Positions 44,001-52,809 are shown, numbered from the stretch's first letter. The stretch is DNA of 64,000 bases from Kitasatospora terrestris (GCF_039542905.1 NZ_BAABIS010000001.1:6076001-6140000), one strand, 5' to 3'. Numbers and translations: made by a program. The notes: generated by a model not told the origin, from the sequence alone.

Positions 44001-45440
44001 ATGAAGCGCACACTCCCGCTCGCCGCTGCGGCCGCCGTCCTCGCCGCCCCGCTGCTGCCCGCTCCCGCCGCGCAGGCCGCCGTTCCCGCCTCGCCCGCGG
44101 TCGGCTACAGCAACCCGCTGATCAACCAGCGGGCGGACGCCCAGATCTACAAGCACACCGACGGCTACTACTACTTCACCGCCACCGTCCCCGAGTACGA
44201 CCGGATCGTCCTGCGCCGTGCCACCACCATCCAGGGCCTGGCCGGTGCCCCCGAGACGGTGATCTGGACCAAGCACGCCAGCGGCGCGATGGCCAACCAC
44301 GTCTGGGCGCCGGAGATCCACTACATCGGCGGCAAGTGGTACGTCTACTTCGCGGCCGGCGACTCCGCCGACCAGTGGAAGATCCGGATGTACGTGCTGG
44401 AGTCCTCCTCCGCCAACCCGCTGACCGGCGGCTGGACGGAGAAGGGGCGGATCGCCACCCCGATGGACTCCTTCTCCCTGGACGCCACCACCTTCACGGT
44501 CAACGGCGTGCGTTACCTCAGCTGGGCGCAGAAGGACCCGGCGATCGCCACCAACTCCAACGTCTACATCGCCAAGCTGAGCAACCCCTGGACCATCTCC
44601 GGCACCCCGGTGCGGCTGACCGTGCCCACGTACGGCTGGGAGACGGTCGGCTACAAGGTCAACGAGGGCCCGGCGCTGATCCAGCACGGCGGCAAGGTCT
44701 TCCTGACCTACTCGGCGTCGGCCACCGACAGCAACTACTGCCTGGGCATGCTGACCGCCTCGGCCACCGCGGACCTGCTCGACCCGGCGGCGTGGACGAA
44801 GAGCACCTCGCCGGTGTTCGCCGGCAACGCGGCCACCTCGCAGTACGGGCCGGGGCACAACCAGTTCACCGTCTCCGAGGACGGCAAGAGCGACATCATG
44901 GTCTACCACGACCGCTCGTACAAGGACATCACCGGCGACCCGCTGAACGACCCGAACCGCCGCACCCGGGTGCAGAAGGTGTACTGGAACGCCGACGGCA
45001 CGCCCAACTTCGGCATCCCGGTGGCCGACGGCGCCACTCCGATCCGGCTGTCCTCGTACAACTACCCGACGTACTTCGTCCGGCACTGGGACTACCGGGC
45101 GAAGCTGGAGCCCGACGTCGCCAACCTCGCCGACTCCCAGTTCCGGACCGTCACCGGCCTGTCCGGCAGCGGCACCGTCTCGCTGGAGTCCGCCAACTTC
45201 CCCGGCTACTACCTGCACAGCAGGAACGGCGAGGTGTGGGTGGAGAAGAACGACGGCACCACCGCCTTCAAGGACAGCGCCAGCTTCTACCAGCGGTCGG
45301 GCCTCGCGGATGCCGCCGGGGTGAGCTACGAGGCGTACAGCAGCCCCGGCCAGTACCTGCGGCACTACGAGTACCTGCTGTACACCCAGCCGGTCACCAC
45401 CGCGCTCGCCCAGCAGGACGCCACTTTCTACCGGCAGTGA
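44001..45440 (+). CDS. Secreted GH43 arabinofuranosidase with C-terminal CBM42-like module
   Basis: This 479-aa exported enzyme starts at ATG 44001 after CAGGAG; the signal peptide ends near QAA (residue about 29). The GH43 propeller (about 35-335) carries the acidic triad: Asp in NQRADAQIYKH, Asp in SFSLDATTF and Glu in KVNEGPALIQHGG. The last 130 residues (YPTYFVRHWDYRAKLEP, SLESANFPGYYLHSRNGEVW, YSSPGQYLRHYEYLLY) match the arabinose-binding AbfB/CBM42 beta-trefoil. It probably removes arabinofuranosyl units from arabinan or arabinoxylan side chains, complementing the first GH43. Confidence 0.9.
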   Translation: MKRTLPLAAAAAVLAAPLLPAPAAQAAVPASPAVGYSNPLINQRADAQIYKHTDGYYYFTATVPEYDRIVLRRATTIQGLAGAPETVIWTKHASGAMANHVWAPEIHYIGGKWYVYFAAGDSADQWKIRMYVLESSSANPLTGGWTEKGRIATPMDSFSLDATTFTVNGVRYLSWAQKDPAIATNSNVYIAKLSNPWTISGTPVRLTVPTYGWETVGYKVNEGPALIQHGGKVFLTYSASATDSNYCLGMLTASATADLLDPAAWTKSTSPVFAGNAATSQYGPGHNQFTVSEDGKSDIMVYHDRSYKDITGDPLNDPNRRTRVQKVYWNADGTPNFGIPVADGATPIRLSSYNYPTYFVRHWDYRAKLEPDVANLADSQFRTVTGLSGSGTVSLESANFPGYYLHSRNGEVWVEKNDGTTAFKDSASFYQRSGLADAAGVSYEAYSSPGQYLRHYEYLLYTQPVTTALAQQDATFYRQ

Positions 45441-45480
45441 CGACCCCCACCCCCGACCCCCCACCCCCGAGCCCCCACCC

Positions 45481-45512
45481 CCGGCCCGGCCGCCCCCGTG
45501 CGGCCGGGCCGG
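45481..45512 (+). terminator. Hairpin terminator after the second GH43 gene
   Basis: A perfect 13-bp GC stem (45481-45493 with 45500-45512) with a 6-nt loop lies 40 bp after the stop, preceded by a C-rich tract. Confidence 0.7.
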
Positions 45513-45516
45513 CACC

Positions 45517-45612
45517 CTCGCGCACGGCGGCACCGAGGTGCCCGTTCCGGTCGACTTCCCCGACCGCCATCTGCGGCAGAGCAGCTACGACGTGGTCCGA
45601 CTGCCGCAGTAG
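45517..45612 (+). pseudogene. C-terminal gene remnant of unknown family
   Basis: A frame ending at TAG 45610-45612 reads GGTEVPVPVDFPDRHLRQSS, then YDVVRLPQ. This looks like the natural end of a protein, possibly a sugar-processing enzyme. It has no start codon or upstream domain and follows the GH43 terminator directly, so it is probably a truncated relic left by deletion. Confidence 0.35.
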
Positions 45613-45618
45613 AAGTAC

Positions 45619-45653
45619 GGACGGCCCGGTGGAGCGGTTCCACCGGGCCGTCC
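45619..45653. terminator. Bidirectional hairpin between convergent arabinan and importer operons
   Basis: A perfect 15-bp stem (45619-45633 with 45639-45653) with a 5-nt loop lies between the convergent operons and can serve both directions. Confidence 0.75.
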
Positions 45654-45681
45654 TCGTCGCGACCACAGGTCCGGCTACGCC

Positions 45682-45711
45682 GGAGGCCCCCGTCCGTAGA
45701 CGGGGGCCTCC
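45682..45711 (-). terminator. Terminator of the multiple-sugar ABC operon
   Basis: A perfect 13-bp stem (45682-45694 with 45699-45711) with a CGTA loop lies 15 bp beyond the permease stop on the minus strand. Confidence 0.78.
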
Positions 45712-45726
45712 CGCGCGGTCAGCGGG

Positions 45727-46962
45727 TCAGGAACCGACCTTGCGCTTGTTGTAGACGTCGAAGCCGACCGCCGCGAGCAGCACCAGGCCCTTGATCACCT
45801 GCTGGTAGTCGGTGCCGACGCCGACGATCGACATGCCGTTGTTGAGCACGCCGAGCACCAGGCCGCCGATGATCGCGCCGAGCACCGTGCCGACGCCGCC
45901 GGTCGCGGAGGCGCCGCCGATGAACGCCGCGGCGATGGCCTCCAGTTCGAAGTTGATGCCCGCCTGCGGGGTGCCGGCGTTCAACCGCGCGGCGAAGACC
46001 AGGCCGGCCAGCGCGGCCAGCACGCCCATGTTGACGAAGGCGAGGAAGACCACCCGCTTGCTCTTCACACCGGACAGCTTGGCCGCCGCCTCGTTGCCGC
46101 CGATCGCGTAGGTGTGGCGGCCGAGGATGGAGTTGCGCATCACGTAACCGAAGCCGACCAGCAGCGCGCCGAGGATCAGCAGCACGATCGGCACACCGTG
46201 GTAGCTGGCCAGCAGCAGCGTGAACACCAGCACCGCCGCCGCGATCGCGACCAGCTTGGCCGCGAACAGGCCGACGGGCAGCACCTCCAGGCCGTGCGAG
46301 GCGGCCTGGCGCCGTCCGCGCACCTCCTGCAGGACGGAGATCGCGAGCACTGCGAGGCCGAGCAGCAGGGTCAGGTTGTGGTAGTTGGTCTGCGGTCCGA
46401 CCTCCGGCAGGAAGCCGCTGCTGATCTTCTGGAAGCCGGTCGGGAACGGTGCCACCGACTGGCCCTGCAGCAGGATCTGGGTGCCGCCGCGGAACAGCAG
46501 CATGCCGGCCAGCGTCACGATGAACGACGGGATGCCGATGTAGGCGATCCAGAAGCCCTGCCAGGCACCCGCCGCCGCACCGATCAGCAGCGCGGCGACC
46601 AGCGCGACCGGCCACGGCACCTGGTGCTTGACCATCATCACGGCGGCCGCCGCGCCGACGAACGCCGCCAGCGAACCGACCGAGAGGTCGATGTGCCCGG
46701 CGATGATGACGATCATCATGCCGATGGCCAGGATCAGGATGTAGCCGTTCTGCTGGATCAGGTTGGTGATGTTCAGCGGCTGCAGCAGGATGCCGTCGGT
46801 CCAGATCTGGAACAGCACCACGATCAGCGCGAGCGCGACCAGCATGCCGTACTGGCGGACGTTGCCGCGCAGCGCGGAGCCCAGCACCTCGCCGACCGAT
46901 CGGCGGGCGGGCGCCGACGCACCGGCGGGCGGGGTCTGCGGGGTGGTCTCGGTCTGGGTCAT
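45727..46962 (-). CDS. mmsB: Multiple monosaccharide ABC transporter permease (MmsB/GguB type)
   Basis: This 411-aa membrane permease of the ribose/xylose class has about ten hydrophobic segments. The class motif IAGHIDLSVGSLAAFVGA at about residue 88 and INFELEAIAAAFIGGASATG near residue 325 identify the family. It should form the channel for arabinose and related sugars with the ATPase encoded 4 bp upstream. The N-terminal 35 residues are Pro/Ala rich and cytoplasmic. It is the last gene of the operon. Confidence 0.94.
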   Translation of the reverse strand: MTQTETTPQTPPAGASAPARRSVGEVLGSALRGNVRQYGMLVALALIVVLFQIWTDGILLQPLNITNLIQQNGYILILAIGMMIVIIAGHIDLSVGSLAAFVGAAAAVMMVKHQVPWPVALVAALLIGAAAGAWQGFWIAYIGIPSFIVTLAGMLLFRGGTQILLQGQSVAPFPTGFQKISSGFLPEVGPQTNYHNLTLLLGLAVLAISVLQEVRGRRQAASHGLEVLPVGLFAAKLVAIAAAVLVFTLLLASYHGVPIVLLILGALLVGFGYVMRNSILGRHTYAIGGNEAAAKLSGVKSKRVVFLAFVNMGVLAALAGLVFAARLNAGTPQAGINFELEAIAAAFIGGASATGGVGTVLGAIIGGLVLGVLNNGMSIVGVGTDYQQVIKGLVLLAAVGFDVYNKRKVGS

Positions 46963-46966
46963 GCCC

Positions 46967-48514
46967 TTACACCTGCTCGTCGTGGGGTACGGCGCTCATC
47001 GTCATGAGTCGCATCAGGGATTCCTGGGTGGCGTCGGCGCGGTCCACCTCGCCGGTGATCCGGCCCTCGGCCATGGTGTAGATCCGGTCGCACAGGCCGA
47101 GGAGTTCCGGCAGCTCGGAGGAGATCACCAGCACCGCCTTGCCCTGCTCGGCGAGGTCGGCGATCACCGTGTAGATCTCCGCCTTGGCGCCGACGTCGAT
47201 GCCGCGGGTCGGCTCGTCCAGGATCAGCACCTCGGGACCGGCGAAGATCCACTTGCTGAGGACGACCTTCTGCTGGTTGCCGCCGCTGAGCTTCCCGGTC
47301 TCCGCGAACACCGAGGGAGCCTTGATGTTCATGGTCTTCCGGTAGGACTCGGCGACCCGCCGCTCCTCGTGCTGGTTCACCCAGCCGCGCCTGGCCACCT
47401 TGCCGAGCGCGCTCAGCGAGATGTTCCGGCTGATGTTGTCGCTCAGGTTGAGCCCGAGCTGCTTGCGGTCCTCGGTGACGTACGCGAGGCCGTGCGCGAT
47501 CGCCTCCGGCACCGTGCGGGTGCGCACCTCGCGCCCGTCCAGCAGCACCCGGCCGCCGGTGTACCGGCCGTAGGAGCGCCCGAAGACGCTCATCGCGAGC
47601 TCGGTGCGCCCGGCGCCCATCAGGCCGGCGATGCCGACGATCTCGCCGCGCCGAACGTTCAGGGAGGCGTTGTCGACCACCTTGCGCTGGTGGTCGATCG
47701 GGTGCTGCACGGTCCAGTTCTCGACCGCGAAGGCGACCTCGCCGATCTGCGGGGTCCGCTCGGGGTAGCGGTGCTCCAGGTCGCGGCCGACCATGCCGCG
47801 GATGATCCGGTCCTCGGAGATGCCCTCGGCGCCGATCGCGATGGTCTCGATGGTCCGGCCGTCGCGCAGGATGGTCACCGAGTCGGCGACCCGGGCGATC
47901 TCGTTCAGCTTGTGCGAGATGATGATGCAGGAGATGCCCTGCGCCTTGAGCTCCAGGATCAGGTCGAGCAGCTTGCGGCTGTCCTCGTCGTTCAGCGCGG
48001 CGGTCGGCTCGTCCAGGATCAGCAGCTTCACCTCCTTCGCCAGGGCCTTGGCGATCTCGACGAGCTGCTGCTTGCCCACGCCGATGTCGGCGATCCGGGT
48101 CTGCGGGCTGTCGTGCAGGCCGACCCGCTCCAGCAGCTCCTTGGCGTGGGTGAGGGTGCGGTTCCAGCTGATCACGCCGCGCTTGGCGTGCTCGTTGCCG
48201 AGGAAGATGTTCTCGGCGATCGACAGGTACGGCACCAGGGCGAGCTCCTGGTGGATGATGACGATGCCGCGCTGCTCGCTGGCGCGGATGTCCTTGAACC
48301 GGCAGGGCTCGTCCTCGAAGAGGATCTCGCCCTCGTAGCTGCCGTGCGGGTAGACGCCGCTGACCACCTTCATCAGGGTGGACTTGCCGGCGCCGTTCTC
48401 ACCGCAGATGGCGTGCACCTCGCCGGCGGCTACGCTGAGGTTGACGTCGGAGAGCGCCTTGACGCCCGGGAATGACTTGCTGATCGAACGCATCTCGAGG
48501 ACCGGTCCGGCCAT
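46967..48514 (-). CDS. mmsA: Multiple monosaccharide ABC transporter ATP-binding protein (MmsA/GguA type)
   Basis: This 515-aa protein has two fused ATPase domains. The first has Walker A GENGAGKST near residue 40, the signature IGVGKQQLVEIAKAL and Walker B LLILDEPTAAL. The second has a degenerate Walker A (GLMGAGRTE), the signature LSGGNQQKVVLSKWIF and Walker B VLILDEPTRGIDVG, as usual in sugar importers of this class. ATG 48514 begins MAGPVLEMRSISKSFPGVKA. The gene lies between the binding protein (77 bp upstream) and permease (4 bp). Confidence 0.95.
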   Translation of the reverse strand: MAGPVLEMRSISKSFPGVKALSDVNLSVAAGEVHAICGENGAGKSTLMKVVSGVYPHGSYEGEILFEDEPCRFKDIRASEQRGIVIIHQELALVPYLSIAENIFLGNEHAKRGVISWNRTLTHAKELLERVGLHDSPQTRIADIGVGKQQLVEIAKALAKEVKLLILDEPTAALNDEDSRKLLDLILELKAQGISCIIISHKLNEIARVADSVTILRDGRTIETIAIGAEGISEDRIIRGMVGRDLEHRYPERTPQIGEVAFAVENWTVQHPIDHQRKVVDNASLNVRRGEIVGIAGLMGAGRTELAMSVFGRSYGRYTGGRVLLDGREVRTRTVPEAIAHGLAYVTEDRKQLGLNLSDNISRNISLSALGKVARRGWVNQHEERRVAESYRKTMNIKAPSVFAETGKLSGGNQQKVVLSKWIFAGPEVLILDEPTRGIDVGAKAEIYTVIADLAEQGKAVLVISSELPELLGLCDRIYTMAEGRITGEVDRADATQESLMRLMTMSAVPHDEQV

Positions 48515-48591
48515 GGTTGCGCCATCCGTATCTCTGGGGGTGCGGTGGGCGGGGCGGCTCGCCGACCCGCCCACCGCACCGCTTCGGTCCG

Positions 48592-49698
48592 TTACTTGAG
48601 CTGGTCCGCGCTGTACTGGCCGCTGTCCACCAGCACCTTCGAGTAGTTCTCCTTGTCGACGCTGACCGGCTGCAGCAGGTAGGCGGGCACCGTCTTGGCG
48701 CCGTTCTCGTACTGGGTGGTGTCGTTGACCTCCGGCTTGCCGCCGGTGAGCACCGCGTCGCCCATCTGCACGGCCACCTTGGCCAGTTCGCGGGTGTCCT
48801 TGTAGACGGTCTGGGTCTGCTCGCCGGCGATGATCGACTTCACCGAGGCCAGCTCGGCGTCCTGACCGGTGACGATCGGCAGCGCCTTGCCCGCCGTACC
48901 GTAGCCGACGCCCTTGAGCGAGGACAGGATGCCGATCGAGATGCCGTCGTACGGCGACAGCACGGCATCGACCCGGGCCGAGGTGTACGACTTGCTCAGC
49001 AGGTTGTCCATCCGCGACTGCGCCACCCCGCCGTCCCAGCGCAGCGTGGCGACCTGGTTGAAGGCGGTCTGGCCGGACTGCACGACCACCTTCTTCTCGT
49101 CGATGTACGGCTTGAGCACGCTCATCGCACCGTTGAAGAAGAAGTTCGCGTTGTTGTCGTCCGGCGAGCCGGCGAACAGCTCGACGTTGAACGGGCCCTT
49201 GCCGTCCTTCAGGCCCAGCTTGTCGGCGATGTAGGTGCCCTGGAGGACACCGACCTTGTAGTTGTCGAAGGTCGCGTAGTAGTCGACGTTCTTGGTGCCG
49301 CGGATCAGCCGGTCGTAGGAGATCACCGGGATGTGGGCGTCGGCCGCCTTCTGCAGCACGTTGGTCAGCGAGGAGCCGTCGATGGCGGCGACCACCAGGA
49401 GCTTCGCACCCTTGGTGATCATGTTCTCGAGCTGGGCGACCTGGTTCTCCACCACGTTGTCGCCGTACTGCAGGTCGGTCTTGTACCCCTTGGCCTGGAA
49501 CTCCTTGACCATGTTGTTGCCGTCGTTGATCCACCGCTCCGACGACTTGGTGGGCATCGCGATGCCCACCAGCCCGCCCTTGGCGTCTCCCTTGGCCGCG
49601 CCCGAGGCGCCGTCCCCGACGCCGTTGGCGCTCTGGCCGCAGGCGGCCAGGGACAGCGTGAGGCCCGCAGCGGCGAGGGCCATCGAAAGCTTGCGCAC
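48592..49698 (-). CDS. chvE: Multiple monosaccharide-binding lipoprotein (ChvE type)
   Basis: This 368-aa extracellular receptor starts at GTG 49698 after GGAGGA. The signal peptide ends in the lipobox LAAC with Cys20. The body matches ChvE: VGIAMPTKSSERWINDG, DNVVENQVAQLENMI, VISYDRLIRGTKNVDYYATF, LFAGSPDDNNANFFFNGAM and LSPYDGISIGILSSL. ChvE-type receptors bind L-arabinose, xylose and galactose, consistent with the flanking arabinose genes. Its promoter carries the shared operator, so induction with araBDA is expected. Confidence 0.94.
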   Translation of the reverse strand: MRKLSMALAAAGLTLSLAACGQSANGVGDGASGAAKGDAKGGLVGIAMPTKSSERWINDGNNMVKEFQAKGYKTDLQYGDNVVENQVAQLENMITKGAKLLVVAAIDGSSLTNVLQKAADAHIPVISYDRLIRGTKNVDYYATFDNYKVGVLQGTYIADKLGLKDGKGPFNVELFAGSPDDNNANFFFNGAMSVLKPYIDEKKVVVQSGQTAFNQVATLRWDGGVAQSRMDNLLSKSYTSARVDAVLSPYDGISIGILSSLKGVGYGTAGKALPIVTGQDAELASVKSIIAGEQTQTVYKDTRELAKVAVQMGDAVLTGGKPEVNDTTQYENGAKTVPAYLLQPVSVDKENYSKVLVDSGQYSADQLK

Positions 49699-49748
49699 AG
49701 TTCCTCCAGTGATGTGCCGCGATCGGCGCGCGGCCTCGGCGTTTCACG

Positions 49749-49777
49749 AGTGTTAACGCTCACAGAAACCCCGTCAA
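49749..49777 (-). promoter_or_regulatory. Importer promoter with overlapping LacI-type operator
   Basis: On the minus strand TTGACG (49777-49772), a 17-bp spacer and AACACT (49754-49749) form the promoter. The operator TGTTAACGCTCACA (49751-49764, plus-strand reading) begins 8 nt after the -35 box, the same geometry as at araB. The start codon of the binding protein lies about 50 bp downstream. Confidence 0.78.
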
Positions 49778-49827
49778 GGGTTGTCGGGATCACCGTTAGG
49801 TCTCACAGGCGGCGCCTGCGGAGGGGG

Positions 49828-49856
49828 TTGACGGACTAATTGTTAGCGTTAACAAT
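49828..49856 (+). promoter_or_regulatory. Arabinose-type promoter/operator facing gap
   Basis: TTGACG (49828-49833), a 17-bp spacer and AACAAT (49851-49856) on the plus strand enclose TGTTAGCGTTAACA (49841-49854), the best copy of the regulon operator. The spacing is identical to araB. The only downstream gene on this strand is gap, about 430 bp away. Confidence 0.7.
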
Positions 49857-50287
49857 GGCGCCTGTGGAGGGTCGGTCCGCGGTCCGTCCGGATGGCCGGG
49901 ATCCCGACGGTCCGGCCCGCGGGCGCCGCGGGCGTCGGCAACCGTCCGTCGCCGGTCCGGGAGCGGCCGGAGCGGCGACGGAGCGGCCGGGAGTGACCGG
50001 GAGTGGACATTTCCACCGGCGGGCGCCGGGCCCGGCACGCTCGGTGACCGCGGGGTCCGCAGCCTTGCTGTGAATTCGGCCACGTCGGCACCCCCGCCGG
50101 GCCGGGCCGGGGACCCCGTCCACGGCCCGTCAACCGAGCTCAGCGGCCGGGAAGTTGCCGGTAGCCGAGGAGTGGCCCCGCGGGCCGGCCGGGCGGACGG
50201 GGTGGAGTGTGACGTAGGCCGCTGGTCAGCGGAAAAGGCTCGAACGTTAACATGGCCCCACCCTCCTCTAGCTCGAAAGATGGACTT
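49857..50287. other. Long non-coding leader before gap
   Basis: No gene is supported. The region is GC-rich with open frames of poor composition. A half-match to the arabinose operator (CTCGAACGTTAACA, 50239-50252) lies just before gap and overlaps an in-frame ATG at 50252. A second promoter for gap may exist here but no clear hexamers were seen. Confidence 0.5.
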
Positions 50288-51733
50288 GTGACTGTCAACG
50301 ACGACGTGTTCACGGACTGGATCAACCGCGAGGAGATCGCGGAGTCGATGATCCCGATCATTGGGCGACTGCACCGGGAGCGGGACGTGAACGTCCTGGT
50401 CCACAGCCGTTCCCTGGTGAACAAGTCGGTGATCAGCATCCTGAAGACTCACCGATTCGCCCGCCAGATCGACGGCGAGGAGCTGTCGGTCACCGAGACG
50501 CTGCCGTTCCTGAGCGCGCTCACCACGCTGGACCTCGGCCCCTCCCAGATCGACATCGGCATGCTCGCCGCGATGTACAAGTCCGACGACCGCGGTCTGT
50601 CGGTGGAGGAGTTCACCGCGCAGGCGGTGGCGGGTGCGCTGGGTGACAACAAGCTGGAGCGCCGCGAGGGCCGCGACGTCGTGCTGTACGGCTTCGGCCG
50701 GATCGGCCGCCTGCTGGCCCGCCTGCTGGTCGAGAAGGCCGGCGGCGGCAACGGCCTGCGGCTGCGCGCGATCGTGGTCCGCAACAGCGGTGGCGACGAC
50801 CTGGTGAAGCGCGCCTCGCTGCTGCGCCGCGACTCGATCCACGGCCAGTTCTCGGGCTCCATCACGGTGGACGAGGCCAACAACAAGATCGTCGCGAACG
50901 GCAACGAGATCCAGGTGATCTACTCCAACGACCCGTCCGAGGTGGACTACACCGCGTACGGGATCAAGGACGCGATCCTGATCGACAACACCGGCCGCTG
51001 GCGCGACCGCGAGGGCCTGTCCAAGCACCTGCGCCCCGGCATCGCCAAGGTCGTGCTGACCGCCCCGGGCAAGGGCGACGTCCCGAACATCGTGCACGGC
51101 GTCAACCACGACACCGTGAAGCCGGACGAGCAGATCATCTCCTGCGCGTCCTGCACCACCAACGCGATCGTCCCGCCGCTGAAGGCGATGGCGGACAAGT
51201 ACGGCGTGCTCCGCGGCCACGTGGAGACCGTCCACTCGTTCACCAACGACCAGAACCTGCTGGACAACTTCCACAAGGCCGACCGTCGCGGCCGTTCCGC
51301 GCCGATGAACATGGTGATCACCGAGACCGGTGCCGCCTCGGCCGTCGCCAAGGCCCTGCCGGAGCTCAAGGCGAAGATCACCGGCAGCTCGATCCGCGTC
51401 CCCGTGCCGGACGTCTCGATCGCGATCCTGAACCTGCAGCTGGCCACCGAGACGGACCGCGAGGACGTCCTGGAGTACCTGCGGAACATCTCGCTGACCT
51501 CGCCGCTGAAGCGCCAGATCGACTTCACCACGGCGCCGGACGCGGTCTCCAGCGACTTCATCGGCTCGCGGCACGCCTCGATCGTGGACGCCGGTGCGCT
51601 GAAGGTGGAGGGCGACAACGCCATCCTCTACCTGTGGTACGACAACGAGTTCGGCTACTCCTGCCAGGTGGTCCGGGTCGTCCAGCACGTCTCCGGCGTC
51701 GAGTACCCGACTTTCCCGGCCCCGGCGGTCTGA
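50288..51733 (+). CDS. gap: Glyceraldehyde-3-phosphate dehydrogenase, long actinobacterial form
   Basis: This 481-aa protein has a 125-residue N-terminal extension (DWINREEIAESMIPIIGRLH, VHSRSLVNKSVISILKTHRF) followed by a normal GAPDH: YGFGRIGRLLARLL at about residue 136, the catalytic cysteine in SCASCTTNAIVPPL and the closing WYDNEFGYSCQVVRVVQHV. A 481-aa paralogue of the same layout is known in Streptomyces coelicolor. GTG 50288 is chosen because homologues begin TVNDD; ATG 50252 would add 12 residues. It oxidises glyceraldehyde 3-phosphate, a product of pentose catabolism. Confidence 0.93.
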   Translation: MTVNDDVFTDWINREEIAESMIPIIGRLHRERDVNVLVHSRSLVNKSVISILKTHRFARQIDGEELSVTETLPFLSALTTLDLGPSQIDIGMLAAMYKSDDRGLSVEEFTAQAVAGALGDNKLERREGRDVVLYGFGRIGRLLARLLVEKAGGGNGLRLRAIVVRNSGGDDLVKRASLLRRDSIHGQFSGSITVDEANNKIVANGNEIQVIYSNDPSEVDYTAYGIKDAILIDNTGRWRDREGLSKHLRPGIAKVVLTAPGKGDVPNIVHGVNHDTVKPDEQIISCASCTTNAIVPPLKAMADKYGVLRGHVETVHSFTNDQNLLDNFHKADRRGRSAPMNMVITETGAASAVAKALPELKAKITGSSIRVPVPDVSIAILNLQLATETDREDVLEYLRNISLTSPLKRQIDFTTAPDAVSSDFIGSRHASIVDAGALKVEGDNAILYLWYDNEFGYSCQVVRVVQHVSGVEYPTFPAPAV

Positions 51734-51841
51734 CCCGGCCCCCGGGCCCGGCGTCCGTCACACGGATGGCGTACTACCTGGGCGGACCCCTGCTCCTGCG
51801 GTGAAGGTGGGAGCGGGGGTCACCGCCGAGGAGGCACCAGG

Positions 51842-52018
51842 ATGTCGATGATGGACAAGCTCAAGCAGATGCTCAAGGGCCACGAGGACCAGGCCGACAA
51901 GGCCGTGGACAAGGCCGGTGACATGGCCGACGAGAGGACCGGCGGCCAGTACAGCGGCCAGGTCGACATGGCTCAGGACAAGGCCAAGGAGCAGTTCCGC
52001 GACGAACCTCCGCAGTGA
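51842..52018 (+). CDS. MT0933-type antitoxin-family protein
   Basis: This 58-aa hydrophilic, helical protein starts at ATG 51842 after GAGGAGG. DKLKQMLKGHEDQADKAVDK, then AGDMADERTGGQYSGQVD, follows the pattern of the Rv0909/MT0933 antitoxin family and also resembles CsbD-like stress proteins. The partner toxin gene that pairs with Rv0909 in mycobacteria is not adjacent. In Streptomyces such orphan copies are common and an antitoxin role is unproven. Confidence 0.78.
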   Translation: MSMMDKLKQMLKGHEDQADKAVDKAGDMADERTGGQYSGQVDMAQDKAKEQFRDEPPQ

Positions 52019-52031
52019 CCGGTGGACGCGG

Positions 52032-52069
52032 CGGATGCCCGGCAACCCCCAGGGGTTGCCGGGCATCCG
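52032..52069. terminator. Long hairpin terminator
   Basis: An 18-bp perfect stem (52032-52049 with 52052-52069) lies between the antitoxin-like gene and the convergent PfpI gene. It ends the first and, being symmetrical, may serve both. Confidence 0.8.
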
Positions 52070-52113
52070 TGCGTTCCGGGCGGTGTGCGCCCGCTCCGGG
52101 CCGTCCCGGGCGG

Positions 52114-52809
52114 TCAGGCCAGCTTGCCGAGCAGCTCGGCCGCGACCGGTGCGGAGGAGGCCGGGTTCTGCCCGGTGACCAGGTTGCGGTCGACCACCAC
52201 GTGCGGGGCCCACGGCTCGCCGTTGCGGACGTCCACGCCCGCCTCGACCAGGCGGGTCTCCAGCAGCCACGCCGCCCGCTCGGCGAGGCCGGCCAGCGTC
52301 TCCTCGGTGTTGCTGAACGAGGTCGCCCGGTAGCCGGCGAAGGCGTTGGTGCCGTCCGCGGTGACCGCCGCGAGCAGCGCGGCCGAACCGTGGCAGACCA
52401 CGCCCAGCGGGCGGCCGGACGCCAGCGCGTCGACCAGCAGGCGGCCGGAGTCCGGGTCCGCCGACAGGTCCTCCATCGGGCCGTGGCCGCCCGGGTAGAA
52501 CACGGCCGCGTACTCGTCGAGCTTCACCTCGTCCAGGCCGATCGGCTGCCGCAGCTCGGGCATCGCGGCGAGCGCCCGCTCGATCCGGGCGGCGCCCTCC
52601 GGTCCGCCGTTGGCCTCGGGCGACAGGCTGCCCCGGTCGACGGTCGGGACCACCCCGCCCGGGGTGGCGACGACGACCTGGTGCCCGGCGGCGGTGAACG
52701 CCTCGTACGGGGTCACCGCCTCCTCCGCCCAGTAGCCGGACGGGTGCTCGGTGCCGTCGGCCAGGGTCCAGTGGTCGGCGCCGGTCATCACGAAAAGGAT
52801 CTTTGACAT
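52114..52809 (-). CDS. DJ-1/PfpI-family protein (Hsp31-like class I glutamine amidotransferase fold)
   Basis: This 231-aa protein starts at ATG 52809. SKILFVMTGADHWTLADGTE, GYWAEEAVTPYEAFTAAGHQ, FYPGGHGPMEDLSADPD and the nucleophile elbow VCHGSAALLAAV (catalytic cysteine) mark the Hsp31/YhbO-like branch with glyoxalase III or chaperone activity. The C-terminal NLVTGQNPASSAPVAAELL is conserved in this branch. It likely detoxifies reactive aldehydes. No operon partner is evident. Confidence 0.9.
   Translation of the reverse strand: MSKILFVMTGADHWTLADGTEHPSGYWAEEAVTPYEAFTAAGHQVVVATPGGVVPTVDRGSLSPEANGGPEGAARIERALAAMPELRQPIGLDEVKLDEYAAVFYPGGHGPMEDLSADPDSGRLLVDALASGRPLGVVCHGSAALLAAVTADGTNAFAGYRATSFSNTEETLAGLAERAAWLLETRLVEAGVDVRNGEPWAPHVVVDRNLVTGQNPASSAPVAAELLGKLA

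Noticed and set aside
51842..52018. Complete toxin-antitoxin module
   Set aside because: Only the antitoxin-like protein is present; neither neighbour resembles a toxin.
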